From the NCBI GenBank assembly GCA_009809945.1, contig WTPW01000579.1:33223-97222 (forward strand): DNA of 64,000 nucleotides. Direction: 5' to 3'. The DNA comes from Gigaspora margarita. Its lineage: Eukaryota > Glomeromycota > Glomeromycetes > Diversisporales > Gigasporaceae. Position 1 is the first letter of the stretch. Every line of letters starts with the position of its first letter. Positions 53,441 to 64,000 of this stretch are shown in pieces. Both the position numbers and the translations under genes were made by a program. The notes under the pieces are model-generated. The model had not been told where the DNA came from. It was given only the letters and a program-made list of their open reading frames with translations, and searched no databases.

Positions 53441-53995
53441 ACAAACAAACTATGCTTAATATAATTGAAAGCAATATGAAATTATACTAATGAAAACTTC
53501 AATACAACAACAATAAAACAATAAAATTACACTAGTAAAAACTTTCAAAAACAATAACCCAAAGTGACAAAATTATACTAGCAAAAGTTTTCAAAAATAA
53601 CGATACTGAAATGATGAAATTATACTAGCAAAAGCTTTTAAAAACAACAATACTAAAATAATCATGAATTTTCAAAAATGATAATACTGAAATAATGAAA
53701 TCACAATAGTGAAAATTTACAAAAACACTAATATCAAAACTACAAAATCACATTAGCAAAAGCTTTTAAGAATAATAATACTGTAAACTCCAAAAACAAC
53801 AACTGTAACAAAATCATACTAGCAAAAACTTTCAAAAATAACAATAATAAAAACTTCAAAATAATGATACTAAAAAAATATTAGCAAAAGCCTTTCAAAA
53901 GTAATAACAAAATTATATTGGCTAAAACTCCAAAATAATAGTACCAAAATAATAAAAACATACTTCCAAAAAATAACAATACTAAAGTAATCTAC
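53440..53995. repeat. Degenerate tandem repeat, about 45-60-bp units
   Basis: Units such as 'atactagcaaaagcttttaa' + 'aacaacaatactaaaat' recur at least eight times with drift (53520, 53575, 53625, 53750, 53815, 53880). A-rich strand asymmetry throughout. Confidence 0.7.
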
Positions 53996-55124
53996 CTATT
54001 TTTCAAGTGATGCTAAACTAAAAAAAAATTAATTCAAGCAGAAAAAAAAAACTAAGAAGAGCAAATAGTAAAAAAAAATAAGAAAAAAAAAACAAAGTGA
54101 AATACTTATCTTATTGCAAGATTCCAACCCAAGCTTTATATTTGGCATCTTAGTTGAAGCTAGCCTACAAAAAAAAAAGTTTAGTATTATTTAAAGCTTG
54201 ATAATAAAAAAAAAAACCAATAAATCACTTATTATGCAAGATTCTGGTTTTAAGCAAGGTTAATATTATCTATTACTAGTGCTAATACATGAATAAAGAA
54301 AAAAATTAAACATAAAAGCAAAAGAAAATAAAAAGAAAATAAATAAAATGAATGAACAAAAGAACAAAGAAAATAAAGAAAAACAAATAAATAAAAATAA
54401 AAGAAAAATAAAAAAAAAACAACTATGAAGATCTAAATATAAATCTAAATCAGATCAGATATCAAAAATTTAAAATTATATATCTATTTTCTAAATTTTA
54501 AGTAAAATAATAATATTTCTGCCAATTTGATATATTTCTAGATGCACAAAGTTAGAATTAATTAATAAAGTTTGTGAATTATAAGATTTTACTAATTAAT
54601 TCTAGCTTCATGCATTAAGTAAACTTATAAAAGACTAAAAAAATAACTTTGCTGCATTGTTAGCAAATTTTTTATCAAATAAATCAATCTTTATTTATAA
54701 AACAATTTTATTTATTATTATAAGTTCTACTTACTTCTAACATTTTCATAAAAATCAGATATTTTTTATTAATTGATTTTTATAAAATATGTTTTTGTAC
54801 CAAAAGAATCTATTATATTTTTTACAAATAATTATTAATAAAAATTGTCTGATTTTTATAAAAATTTAAAGGTAAAAACAAAATTGGTTTAATAATAAAG
54901 GTCAATTTACTTAATAAAAAAGCTACTATTAGCATACTATAATTAGGTTTTATTAGAATTTAAAATTAAAAATTTTTATTTTTTTGTTGTACTAGTACTT
55001 AATATGTTTATTGGCTAATTATATGATATTACAAATATCATCATATAACATAACAGATTTTTAATATCTAGAAATAAAATATTCTTAGCTATGCTTTAGA
55101 CAAAACTATTTTTTATAAATCTAA
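53996..55124. other. A-rich and AT-rich stretch
   Basis: 54290-54420 is almost pure A with G, T interruptions. At 54545-54605 a palindrome (ttagaattaattaataaagtt / ttactaattaattctag) resembles the one at 62571-62687 in an AGGACC-family element. No gene. Confidence 0.45.
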
Positions 55125-55265
55125 ATATTATAATTTAGTTTTTAGCAAATTACTATAAAATTTATATATAATAATTCAATTTTTAGCAAATTTACTTGAT
55201 TTTAGAGGTAGCAAAAACTTCTAAATTTATACAAATCAGTTATGGTCTATATAAGAGATAATCAG
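55125..55265. mobile_element. Right end of an AGGACC-family element
   Basis: tttttagcaaattactataaa, gatttta(g)aggtagcaaaaa and gagataatcagagtcct match the right ends at 51450-51591 and 62752-62893. The left end is not found; the palindrome near 54545 may belong to it. Confidence 0.65.
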
Positions 55266-55269
55266 AGTC

Positions 55270-55997
55270 CTCTACAAGATTTAATTAATATTGTTTAGAA
55301 GATAGAGATATCAATAACTTTTTATTGGTTTTTTTTTAAATATCTCATTAATCTTTCAATTATATTTATTAAGTAGTTTATTCATTCATTCAAAACTAAA
55401 GCACCAGAAAGAATATAAAAGACTATAATCTAACATATATTCATATATATAAAAGCTTAGATAAAGGTTTGAAGAAATCTTCTTGGGACTATATATTTTT
55501 TAAATAATTTTTATCATTGCTATTAGATATTGGTGTGCTTTCTCTAAATCTCTTTTATTGATTATCCTAAAACTAATATGCTACAAGCCTAGATTAAATA
55601 AATAAGAATTTTTCTATTAGTATTTAACAAATTTCAACAAATAGTAGTAGCATATACAAGGATAAAAGTCTTCTGCTAGTTTGCTATAAATCTTAAAAAT
55701 TCTTTACTAGTAGAGATTTTACAAGGAATTATACTAATATCTGATAGCACATTAATTTTATTTACCAATTGTTTATAATTTTTAAATTTTAAGAAGTTAA
55801 CTGTTTACCTTCAATTCATAATTTAGCTATAATCCATTTTGCTATTTCTAAAAAGAGACAATACATTGGGTTTATTACTAGAAATTTAATAGAATTGAAG
55901 TATGAAAGCCTATATATTTTGAACTATTTGACAAAAGTATTAAAAATATGCTATTTTCTTTATTTAGCTATCCTGTAGTTTTTTAATTTATTGTATC
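55270..55997 (-). pseudogene. TNP2-type (CACTA/Plavaka) transposase, downstream part
   Basis: Minus-strand frames give INPMYCLFLEIAKWIIAKL, then VLSDISIIPCKISTSKEFLR, FIAN-stop-QKTFILVY, and LDYSLLYSFWCFSFE. These match conserved blocks of fungal TNP2-like transposases (DPMHNLFLGxAK; LPxDIGRIPxKIxxxxGFxxxTAxQWK; YGPxYxFWxFxFERxNG). It continues from 63701-64000 across hAT-2, which is inserted in the gene. There are many stops, mostly where CAA, CAG or TGG would stand, and at least one frame change. A DDE-type DNA transposase of the CACTA/EnSpm group; long dead. Confidence 0.78.
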
Positions 55998-56402
55998 ATT
56001 TCAGATAGGGTCCGTATTGGGCCGGGTCGGGTCAGGTATCTCCAAGCCCAAACCCGAATCTGAAAATATTTTACAAGCCCAAAGTTCAAGTTCAGCCCGA
56101 TAAAAAGTTACGGGTTCGAGTCAGGCTAGGCCTGATTATTTTGTAAGCCCAGCCCAAACTTGCCAAATTTATTACGGGTTTGAAAATTTGAGCCCAAAAA
56201 ACCCAGGTAGCCTGATTCTGAATCAGAACAGCTGAATTCTGAATTGGGCAAATTCCAATCAGGGCACAACATATCTGTTCCTTTTCATTATTTAATATAA
56301 TATATACAGAATATTTTAAGCTACATTAGATTTGAAATTTATATATAATAAATTATTGGGATGGGTCAACTCGATTCTGACCCATGATGTCAAATTTACT
56401 GA

Positions 56403-56518
56403 CTTTGGAATTCTTGAACAGGATACCCAGTTTGAGAATTAGTAAGAGTAGGGTTAGGGTTAGCATATTAGTTTAATTATAGTTTTTAAACTGGGTACCC
56501 TGTTTAAGAATTCCAAAG
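56403..56518. repeat. 116-bp foldback near the hAT-2 left end
   Basis: CTTTGGAATTCTTGAACAGG is mirrored by CCTGTTTAAGAATTCCAAAG, then both arms read (A/G)TACCCAGTTT. The loop contains two GGGTTA units. It is flanked by 'gattctgaatcagaac' and 'cagattctaaatcgagc'. Confidence 0.8.
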
Positions 56519-56986
56519 CTGAGTAGCCCGGTTCTTTAGGAAAGCCAGATTCTAAATCGAGCAGATACATTACTAATCCCCCACTTGAAACTTTTATGTT
56601 AGCCAAATATACTGTTTTATTTGACTATATAAGCAAATAGATTCACATCAAAAAATAAAATCAAGTAAAAAAGAATATCGTATGAAGAAAAAAAACTGGC
56701 AAAAAAAAGCTGGTAAAAAAAATATATATGGCAAAAAATGCCAAAAAAAGACTATCAAGCTGAAAAAGTTCTTGGATTAGGGAAGAAAACAAGAAAAAAA
56801 AATGAAAATAATTCCAAACTGAATCAAGCGAGGACAGTGGCTTTCCAGAAAATAGAAAAGTTGATGAATAAAAAAAGTAAAAGTCAAGAATTTAGGACGA
56901 TATTCTAATTATCAAGAAAGAATTAACAGTTTAGGTGAAGTGTGAGAAATTCATAAGGAAAAACAATTACAGGTTTAATTCCTGCC
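56519..56986. other. hAT-2 3' noncoding region
   Basis: AT-rich sequence between the foldback and the transposase stop; 'ggcaaaaaaaagctggtaaa' type repeats at 56698-56750. No other feature. Confidence 0.5.
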
Positions 56987-57595
56987 CTATTCATCTACGC
57001 CATTTGACCAATCTTGATGGCATATTAACATCTCAGCTGATTCGGAAGTGAAATTTGACCAAAAATCGTTAATAATTCTTCCAGCAGTACTAAAAACCTG
57101 AATGTAATATTTAGGTTTGTTATTAAAAATATAATAGCAAATTGAACTTTAAAGTCTGCTTACAGCTTCAGATGCCACAGATGTCAACAGAATTGCAAAG
57201 ATATCTTGTGCCATTAAAGACATGGTAGGATATTTTGGTGCATTTGTTTTCCACCAAGCTAAAACATCAAATATCCCTGAGCGAGGACGGGGAAAAAGTG
57301 GATCAGCAAGATATTGCTCAAATTCATTTAGATTGTTTTTAGCATTAGCTTCATAATCAAGAAAGGTATAAAAGTCTCACATTTCTTCATCCTGAATATT
57401 TGAAGAATTATCTAACCCTACAGTATCATCTGCTGCATACTGTCGATAAGTTGAATTAAAGATAGTCATAACTCTATAATAGTAAATAATCAATGAAAGT
57501 TAACACTCGACATATATTTAAATTATCATGTGATTTTGTGGGCATGTTCGTGAAATCGTATGATATTATCGAAGGCAGTTAATTTTTTTATTAGA

Positions 57596-57726
57596 CTAGT
57601 GATGCAGTAGCATCGCCTAAATAAATTTTTAAAATATGGCAAATTTTTAATAAAACATTATGCCACACCGTAACGTTTCGTATCAAAAATCAGAACTTTA
57701 TTGAAACGAATCTACCACATCACTAG
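57596..57726. mobile_element. 131-bp MITE in a hAT-2 intron
   Basis: Ends CTAGTGATGCAGTAGCATCG and, reversed, CTAGTGATGTGGTAGATTCG; flanked by ATTAGA (57590-57595, 57727-57732). Confidence 0.8.
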
Positions 57727-57824
57727 ATTAGATTTAAAAAAAAATAATACTTACTTTGATTTAATTAAAGCTAACTTTTCTTCAGCTTCAATACATGACA
57801 GGTTCATCTTATAATTATATATAT

Positions 57825-58164
57825 GGGGTGTTGTCTATTAAAACAGCCCTTTTTTACATATATTTTATTTTGAGATAATTGAGTTTAATCAATTGTTTTG
57901 ATTTTCAGACTGATCCGGGATTAATTAAATTTCACGATTTTGATTGGTTAAATGTAGCAGGTGACTATCAGATAATCTCGTAATGTGTTAGCCCTACGTG
58001 GCCTCGTGTAATTTTTCTTTTACAATTATCTTGATTTTTTATTATGCAAATCGACTTTCATTTATAATTGAAAAATATTGATCATGCCAAAATTTATATA
58101 AATCTAATGAAAACTCATTTTTCAAAAAATTGCAAAAAAGGGCTGTTTTAATAGACAACACCCC
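57825..58164. mobile_element. 340-bp MITE with near-perfect TIRs in a hAT-2 exon
   Basis: GGGGTGTTGTCTATTAAAAC at the left and its exact reverse complement at the right; the arms extend through AGCCCTTTTTT, at least 30 bases without a mismatch. Flanks are ATAT on both sides; TA duplication is also possible. It interrupts the exon after TRWHFK. Few changes between arms suggest a recent insertion. Confidence 0.9.
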
Positions 58165-59701
58165 ATATGGGTTTAAAATGCCATCTTGTAACGGGATCTA
58201 GTATCGAGGCAATGCAGTGCATTTCTGCTGTATTCGCCTAGTACTTATTAAATTTTTTTGCATTGGGTTTATCATTTGAAAAAAAAGGAATCAATATTAG
58301 CAGCGTTTCGTTCAAGGTGCACTCTAATTCTCAACAATTCAGAAAGAAAAATATTTGCTGTGGAGTAGGTGCTTCCTGATATAGTATTGGTGACTAATTA
58401 AAATATAGTATTATTTAATTTGTGCTCATATTAAAGTACTTGAGCTAATTTAATTCGCATTGCTTACTTTCATAAAAAGGTCTTAGAAAATTGCAAAGAC
58501 GCTCTGCCTTTTCACAATCATCATCCAGAGGTGCAATTAGTTCAAAACTAGCATCTCTAAATGCAAGACATTCGAATATACATCTATACGGGATTGTGGA
58601 TGACAACATTATGAATGTCGAATTCTAGCGAGTGACCATGTCAAGAGTTGGTCACAGGCTTGAAACAAGTTCATTACGAAATCCAACAACATAATCTTTG
58701 AAGTTTTGCTGTCAACGTCCTGAGCTATAAATCTATTTTACACAATCTCGGATCTATAACACCAACTACAAGTAAGTAAATCAGCTCTCTTTAACTGAGC
58801 CCATATACTCTGGCAATAATGAATTAAAAAGTTAAAGTTTTATTCAAATAACTATATTGGTTATACTAAAATTTAATTTACTTACATTTAGCAAAGTAGA
58901 AGGTCGACTTTAAATACTAATTGGATGCCTTTTTATCATTTGCTACATCTATATTATATTTTTAAAAATCAATGCTTCTATCTAGCAGATTTTAACTACT
59001 AATTAACCGCCTTTCTTTTTTTTTTAATTCGAAGCAGGCCGATAGTTCAATAATGTACATTACAATAAAATTACTATAGCAAAGTTGAAATATTTATGGC
59101 ACATTCATAGCAAAATCTAGAACAATATTAAATACTATGCTGAATTAGATTTAACTAAAAATGATTTACAACGCACCACAGCCGAGCGAGACGAAAGAGC
59201 CAAAATTACCCTGAACGCCCAAGACATAAAAGCATGCTTCTGAACTAATTCTAAAAGCCGTCCTAGAGATAAAGCAGCTAGCGATGCTGGCTACTGAACT
59301 GAAGGACGCTATAATTGAGGTGGCAACCATAACTTAATGGAAGACTATCAAACTTTAGCTAACTGAGCCAATAATGTGATAAGTGTAGAAGCCGATAGCC
59401 AGTAGTTCTTGTGTTTCTTAGCCAATTCGATTCTTTTGAACATTATCTAATCTATTAAAATGAGTCCACTCGGTTACATTTTCATAGTTTGTAGCTTTAA
59501 GTTGAAAAACCTTAATACGATCCTCAATATTTTTATTTCCTCTTGCCTATTCTTGCATGTGTTATATTGGTTATAATGCGCATTTTTTCATTCCAAAAAG
59601 TTTTTTAGAATAAAATTCTAATTTGAAGTTCGTTATATTATTGAATTTAAAAAAAAGTGATCCCTTAAATTAAGGGGACACAATATACACATGACTTATA
59701 G

Positions 59702-60936
59702 TAGTGTTTTGCAAGAACTGGACCGGGCAGGTATTTTTAAAGATCCAGATCCGGTCCAGAAACCAATACAGATCTAAATTAAGGGTCCGTCTCATTATAA
59801 CAAAGGTTTGGGTCCGATCCGGGTCTGTAAAATTCTTCGAGGGAATTGTATTGTTGTACGTTAGAATAGAATCTTGGTATTTAGAATCAATTTAAGTTGA
59901 TTCTAAATACACTTATATGAAATGAAATTTTAAATTCACTCAAATCGGTAAAAAATTTTGAAAGGTTTTCCGAATCCATTTAGCGCATATTTTATTAAAG
60001 CATTAAATTAATTTAATTAGCAGATATGATATTTATATATGTATGTTCTGCGTCATTTCTCAACTTACGCCAATTATTAATTGACTAGTTTCATTAATAA
60101 AATTGCAATTGGTATAAAATTAATAGTTATTTATTCCTTATAATCTTGATTTTATTTAACAACTTTAAACTATTTTATTTATAAAAAAGAGTTTATAGAC
60201 TACTTAAAGAACATAATAATTTATTCACTGCAAAGAAAATATTTATTTGTTACTTTAGGGATAGAAAAAAATGGTTTAAACAGTTTTGAGGTTTTTTAAA
60301 CATTATAAAAAACATTTTAAAGCATTGGCGCAGATTAGAATTTGGTTAAAACTAAAATGTTGCTTCTGGCTGGTTAATTTAACATTGTAGCATTTTTATA
60401 ACTCTTGAATTAATTTATATATTAAGAAAATCAGTTAAATATATAAAGAAATTCAATCATTCTTGCATTGATGTGTAATATAATAATTCATATATGCTGT
60501 AAGGGGTTTTTGGGTGGTAGTCTTGTAGTTAAATTGCAACTTAAAACATAAATATAATTATTCTTATATTCATTGTTTATGCCAAAAAAACAGCGATTAT
60601 AAATAATATAGGCTGAAAATCCCAAGTGACGACTATGAGAAAATATCAGGTATAGTACTTTAAAAGTTAGAATTTTATGTGGCAGGAGCATTACATCAGT
60701 AACATGCGAAGTCCCTATATATATCCATTTCCTTGCATTTATCAGGTGCGAATGCCATTAAATTTACAATATAATACACTACGTCATTTATTGTTAAAAA
60801 AATAATAGACCGAACCGGGTATTACCCGAATGGACCTAAATGTGAATCTGGGTCCGTATACTCATGGGTCCGGGTCCAGTCTGTTGACCGGACCGGACTG
60901 GATCCAGACCAGACCCGAATCTTTTGTAAAACACTA
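59702..60936. mobile_element. 1235-bp noncoding hAT-like element with GC-rich termini
   Basis: Ends TAGTGTTTTGCAAGAACTGG and, reversed, TAGTGTTTTACAAAAGATTC. Flanks ACTTATAG (59694-59701) and ACTTATGG (60937-60944), 7 of 8. About 120 bases at each end are packed with ggtccggatccg-like motifs (gatccggtccagaa, gggtccgatccggg, ggtccgggtccag, gaccggaccgga). The middle is AT-rich and noncoding. Confidence 0.88.
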
Positions 60937-61010
60937 ACTTATGGACACAATAGCGGCCCGAGTTAAAAGTTAGATTAGGATATATTTTTAGCATTGTTGT
61001 GTCCATAAGT
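60937..61010. repeat. Short inverted repeat
   Basis: acttatggacacaatagc at 60937 is mirrored by gcattgttgtgtccataagt at 60991-61010. 'ggacacaata' also lies at 59676, on the other side of the inserted element, so the repeat predates that insertion. Confidence 0.7.
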
Positions 61011-62180
61011 TACATGTTGCTGTATCTGTAGCGCATATGGTACTATATATACTATTAGTTAATTTAATATAACAGGAACTGGACCAGTTTAGAGAGAGCT
61101 GACCGTGTTATATTTGGAATTTGGCTAAAAATCTTAAAAATATTTTACTTACCTTATCTACAACGTCTTTAACCATTTTAAGTCTACTGGTGACTATAAG
61201 ATTCAGTATGTGGGCGCAACAACGTTGATGCAGCAGGATACCATTTGTGATGAGCACATTTTGTTCATCTAATTCGCGCTTTATACAGGTCATAGCGGCA
61301 TCGTTGCTGGTTGCGTTATCTAAGGTAACTGCCAACATCTGTTCAAGTATCAATACACATATACTTACAAAGACATTTGCAAAATTACTAAATACTGTAC
61401 TTGCTTTAGATAGGATATCCTAATTCTCGAGACACTTAAAAAACATATCATTGATAACAGCCCCTGTGTGTGGTGAAGGTACTAATTTAAATGCTAAGAG
61501 TAGTTTTCGGAGGTTCCAATCTTTATCGATAAAATGGCCTAAAAAAGTATAACAATTAAGCGACTATATAAAAACAAATAAATAAATTTAAATATTTATA
61601 ATATATACCTGTTACAGCCATGTATCCAAGATTTTGGTTAGAAGCCCATAAATCGGTAGTAAAACTTAAACGTCCAGATGCTTCCTGTATCGCCATATAA
61701 GCTTGCGCTTTGAAATCTGCAACACGATCTTTATAATCTTCATGAGTTATTTTTTCACTTATTACTTTAAATTGTGGTCGCAAATTTTTAATAAATTTTA
61801 AAAACCCCTTATGCTCAACCATGCGGAAAGAATATTCATACATAACAATCATGTCTGCTAAATCTTCCCGACTTTGCTCTTAAGAAAATTTATAAGTAGT
61901 GACACTTGAAGGAGAAAGTCGCAGTTCTTGTTGAGATGCATCTTTAATATACTTATTATATTTGGTAAGTTTTAGATGCCGGATCAAAGAACTTGTTCCA
62001 ATTTTATTATTGTATTTTAATTTAGTCTTACAATATGTGCATTGAGCACAGTCCGCTAGTAATTATAAATATTTTAATAAACAATTGTAAATAAAATGTA
62101 TAATATAAAGTTTTTTACTCTTACGTGGCAAATTATTCTTGGTGAAATGTTCTTCCTGATAAACCCATGATGGTTCTCTG

Positions 62181-62893
62181 AGGACCCCGGAAATCTCCGA
62201 TATATGTCATATTTTTTTTTTTAGCAAATTGCAGAAAATTTGGTCTGAGGTCCTAATTTAAGTTTTAGCAAATTGAGATTAATTTTAAAAAAGGTTATAT
62301 AAAGCATTTTGGCAAATTACAGCAATTTAATGCATGCTATATTTTATTTTTAGCAAATTACCTACATTTTGCAAGAATAATACCCAAAAATAAGCTATCT
62401 CATTTTTTGTACTACTATAATTTTTAAAAATTTAAGATACTTAATTTTGAATTTTTTTGACCAAAAAATCCAAAATTAAGCATCTTCTCTTAAATTTTCA
62501 AGAAATATAAAATTAAATATGCCGTAATAATATATTTTTATGTGCTGAACAAGTTTTCTTAGAGCACTTTTTTTAGAATCAATTAGTAAAATTTTGTGAA
62601 TTATAATATTTTATATAATTTTATTAATAAAATACTAAAAAAATTCTATGATTCACAAAATTTTACTAATTGATTCTAACAAAGTGCTCTAAGAAAATTT
62701 GTTCAGCAATCAAAAATACATATATTATTTTGATTTATAAAAATAGATGTGATAATTTAGTTTTTAGCAAATTACTATAAAATTTATATGTAATAATCTA
62801 ACTTTTAGCAAATTTACTTGATTTTAGGAGTAGCAAAAACGCCTAAATTCATGCAGATCAGTTATNACCTCTATGAGAGATGTCTAGAGTCCT
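62181..62893. mobile_element. 713-bp AGGACC-family element in the hAT-2 BED exon
   Basis: Ends AGGACCCCGGAAATCTCCG and, reversed, AGGACTCTAGACATCTCTC. Perfect 8-bp TSD GTTCTCTG (62173-62180, 62894-62901). It splits the BED-finger exon between KVGRE and PSWVY. Internal palindrome 62548-62708 (acaagttttcttagagcac and its mirror). One ambiguous base. Confidence 0.92.
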
Positions 62894-63026
62894 GTTCTCT
62901 GCCAACCTTATGCTTTTTAGTAGCAGAAACCATTTCAGAGACTACTTCAGTATTTTCATTTGAGACTACTTCAATATTTTCACTTTCACTAATAGGATCC
63001 ATACTTGTTTCTATGTAAGCAATCAT

Positions 63027-63692
63027 GTAGACTATGATATATAGTTACTGGTACTTTAATGCAATATATTACTTTTTTTTAAAAAAAAATTTTGAAAAAA
63101 GCACTAATCTTCTTTTTATAAAACTGTCTTATTTTCACATATTTCATTTCTTATTCGAAATTACAAACTTTATTTTCCTATCAAAAAAAAAAAATAGGTC
63201 TCTATTGCGATTAAATTGAAAATTGAAAGAAAAAAAGTTTTAAACATTTTGATGTGCTAAAAAATTTTTTTAATTTATATAGTTGTAAGATTAATTTATT
63301 TTGGATAAAGAAGTCTATACTAGTAATGTTTAAGTATAAAAAATAATAAATATAAAAGTTTAACTTTATCTATACTAGTTTAAACTTGTAATTAAAGTTT
63401 TTATATACCAAAAAAGTATTTTATTTTAGTACGTAGCTGTAGTAATATCTAACTAAGGCTATATAATTGGTTGTAGCCAATAGGAACTACAGCAAAAATA
63501 ATAGTTTTTTTGTTGAGTATTATTGGGCTGTACCGGGCCTATTTACTAAACCTGACCCGGGTCCAATATTTAATAAACCCGACCCGAACCTAGCCATTTT
63601 ACAAACAAGCTTTAAAATTTAGACCCGACCCATGCACAAACCCAGCCTGATCCTAAAACCCACGGGTTTAACCTGGCCCAATACGGACCCTA
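63027..63692. other. hAT-2 5' noncoding region
   Basis: AT-rich to about 63500, then a GC-rich subterminal zone (gggctgtaccgggcc, acctgacccgggtcc, aacccgacccgaacc, gacccgacccatgc) ending at the right TIR. These tandem-like motifs are likely transposase-binding sites. Confidence 0.6.
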
Positions 63693-63700
63693 ATTTCAGA

Positions 63701-64000
63701 TAAGACTATGGTCATGTTCTACAAACCAGGACTCTATATTGAAAATATTACCAAAATAAAATTGGTTCCAAGTATTGTAATTAGTTCTTTATAGCAATAA
63801 AGATATGCAATCTTAGCCAAAATATGCCTACAAAATTTCTTGCTATAAGTTACTGAATTAACAAATTACTGCTCATTTGATTCTCTTGCCAGATAAAAAC
63901 TTAAATATAGCTAATAGATCTATTTTTTCTCAGAGCTTTATAAGCTAATCAATAATAGGTACCAGGTAGTAGTTTAATTGATGCAGCTTTGGTTTCGATG
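63701..64000 (-). pseudogene. TNP2-type transposase, upstream part
   Basis: Minus-strand text KLHQLNYYLVPIID, IDLLAIFKFLSGKRIK and AVIC, with stops at expected Gln and Trp positions, matches the block xxYLxPLVDELLxLWxGVxxxTxxxPxGxxIRxAxIxxxxDxPAxRKLxGF of TNP2-like transposases. It is the part just upstream of 55270-55997; hAT-2 separates the two. It continues beyond the window edge. Confidence 0.7.

Larger units (their letters stand above)
58780..61107. mobile_element. Possible pogo-type nonautonomous element in a hAT-2 intron
   Basis: TCAGCTCTCTTTAACTGAGCC at 58781 and, reversed from 61103, TCAGCTCTCTCTAAACTGG look like pogo/Tigger termini. A TA duplication is not clear. The span contains the 59702-60936 element and 59150-59400, a GC-richer noncoding stretch. 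Boundaries tentative. Confidence 0.4.
56987..63002 (-). pseudogene. BED-hAT transposase of hAT-2, multi-exon, broken
   Basis: Start Met at 63002 (MDPISESENIEVV; an upstream ATG at 63026 is also in frame). BED finger: KVGRE..PSWVYQEEHFTKNN, then an intron, then ADCAQCTYCKTKLKY..SSLIRHLKL. Next FTTDLWASNQNLGYMAVTG (61640), TLDNATSNDAAM and HQRCCAHILNLIV (61200); donor GATAAG|GTAAGT near 61155; PTLDMVTR-stop-NSTF and AERLCNFLRPFYE (exon 58724-58468); YSTANIFLSELLRI (58370); MHCIASILDPVTRWHFK (58180); LNEFEQYLADPLFPRPRSG, MAQDIFAILLTSVASEA; intron 57163-57098; VFSTAGRIINDFWSNF; stop 56989-56987. In-frame stops (Trp to stop in the TRWNST motif, others), a frame change in a T run and MITEs in two exons kill it. 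All domains are in order. Confidence 0.9.
56006..63692 (-). mobile_element. hAT-2, 7.7-kb hAT transposon with four or more nested insertions
   Basis: Ends TAGGGTCCGTATTGGGCC and, reversed, the same TAGGGTCCGTATTGGGCC. Perfect 8-bp TSD ATTTCAGA (55998-56005, 63693-63700). Subterminal zones are rich in GGGCCGGGTCGGG, acccgacccg and agcccaa. Transposase on the minus strand, 56987-63002. Nested: 57596, 57825, 59702 and 62181 elements, and perhaps a pogo-type one at 58780-61107. Without these it would be roughly 4-5 kb. Confidence 0.93.

Noticed and set aside
56440-56470. Telomere repeat (gggttagggtta); also tagggttagggt at 3819
   Set aside because: Only two units each, inside transposable elements.

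Overview
The window is about 75% A+T and holds no intact host gene that I can support. Its content is eukaryotic and transposon-like: exons with GT-AG introns, BED-hAT, pogo/Tigger and TNP2 (CACTA/Plavaka-type) transposases, a Ty3/Gypsy element, LINE remains, tRNA-derived SINEs, many short elements with terminal inverted repeats (TIRs), a 399-base assembly gap and scattered single Ns. This fits a large, AT-rich, transposon-loaded fungal genome. An arbuscular-mycorrhizal fungus (Glomeromycotina) is my best guess; that is inference, not shown.

Layout. 1-13.4 kb: old, very AT-rich repeats, with several exactly bounded TIR elements, a decayed LINE RNase H region, and a full-length tRNA-derived SINE with a 48-base A tail (8.07-9.07 kb). 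13.4-14.0 kb: a chimeric SINE. 14.0-20.1 kb: hAT-1, a 6.1 kb hAT transposon with a perfect 8-bp target site duplication (TSD) and a broken multi-exon transposase on the minus strand. Inside a transposase exon sits a second element (15.65-18.33 kb) that carries pieces of host genes: ribosomal protein uL16, a Ser/Thr kinase and one unrecognised exon. 20.7-24.2 kb: a noncoding hAT-like composite carrying SINEs and a small MITE. 24.6-41.1 kb: a fossil Ty3/Gypsy element on the minus strand with both LTRs. A 5.0 kb Tigger element is inserted in its integrase region, along with at least three smaller TIR elements. 41.1-55.3 kb: a dense field of MITEs, foldbacks and nested AT-rich elements. 55.3-64 kb: hAT-2, 7.7 kb with a perfect 8-bp TSD, sits inside a decayed TNP2-type transposase gene and itself contains at least four later insertions.

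How it fits together. The window is a layered record of insertions. Most hAT-type boundaries can be read to the base because 8-bp TSDs survive. Three nests give relative ages: TNP2 gene < hAT-2 < MITEs at 57.8, 59.7 and 62.2 kb; Gypsy < Tigger < 29.9-31.2 kb element; hAT-1 < gene-carrying element. The gene-carrying element and a 180-bp MITE at 22.4 kb share the same termini, so one terminal family has moved both a tiny noncoding element and a cargo of host exons. Nothing here looks able to make a working transposase.
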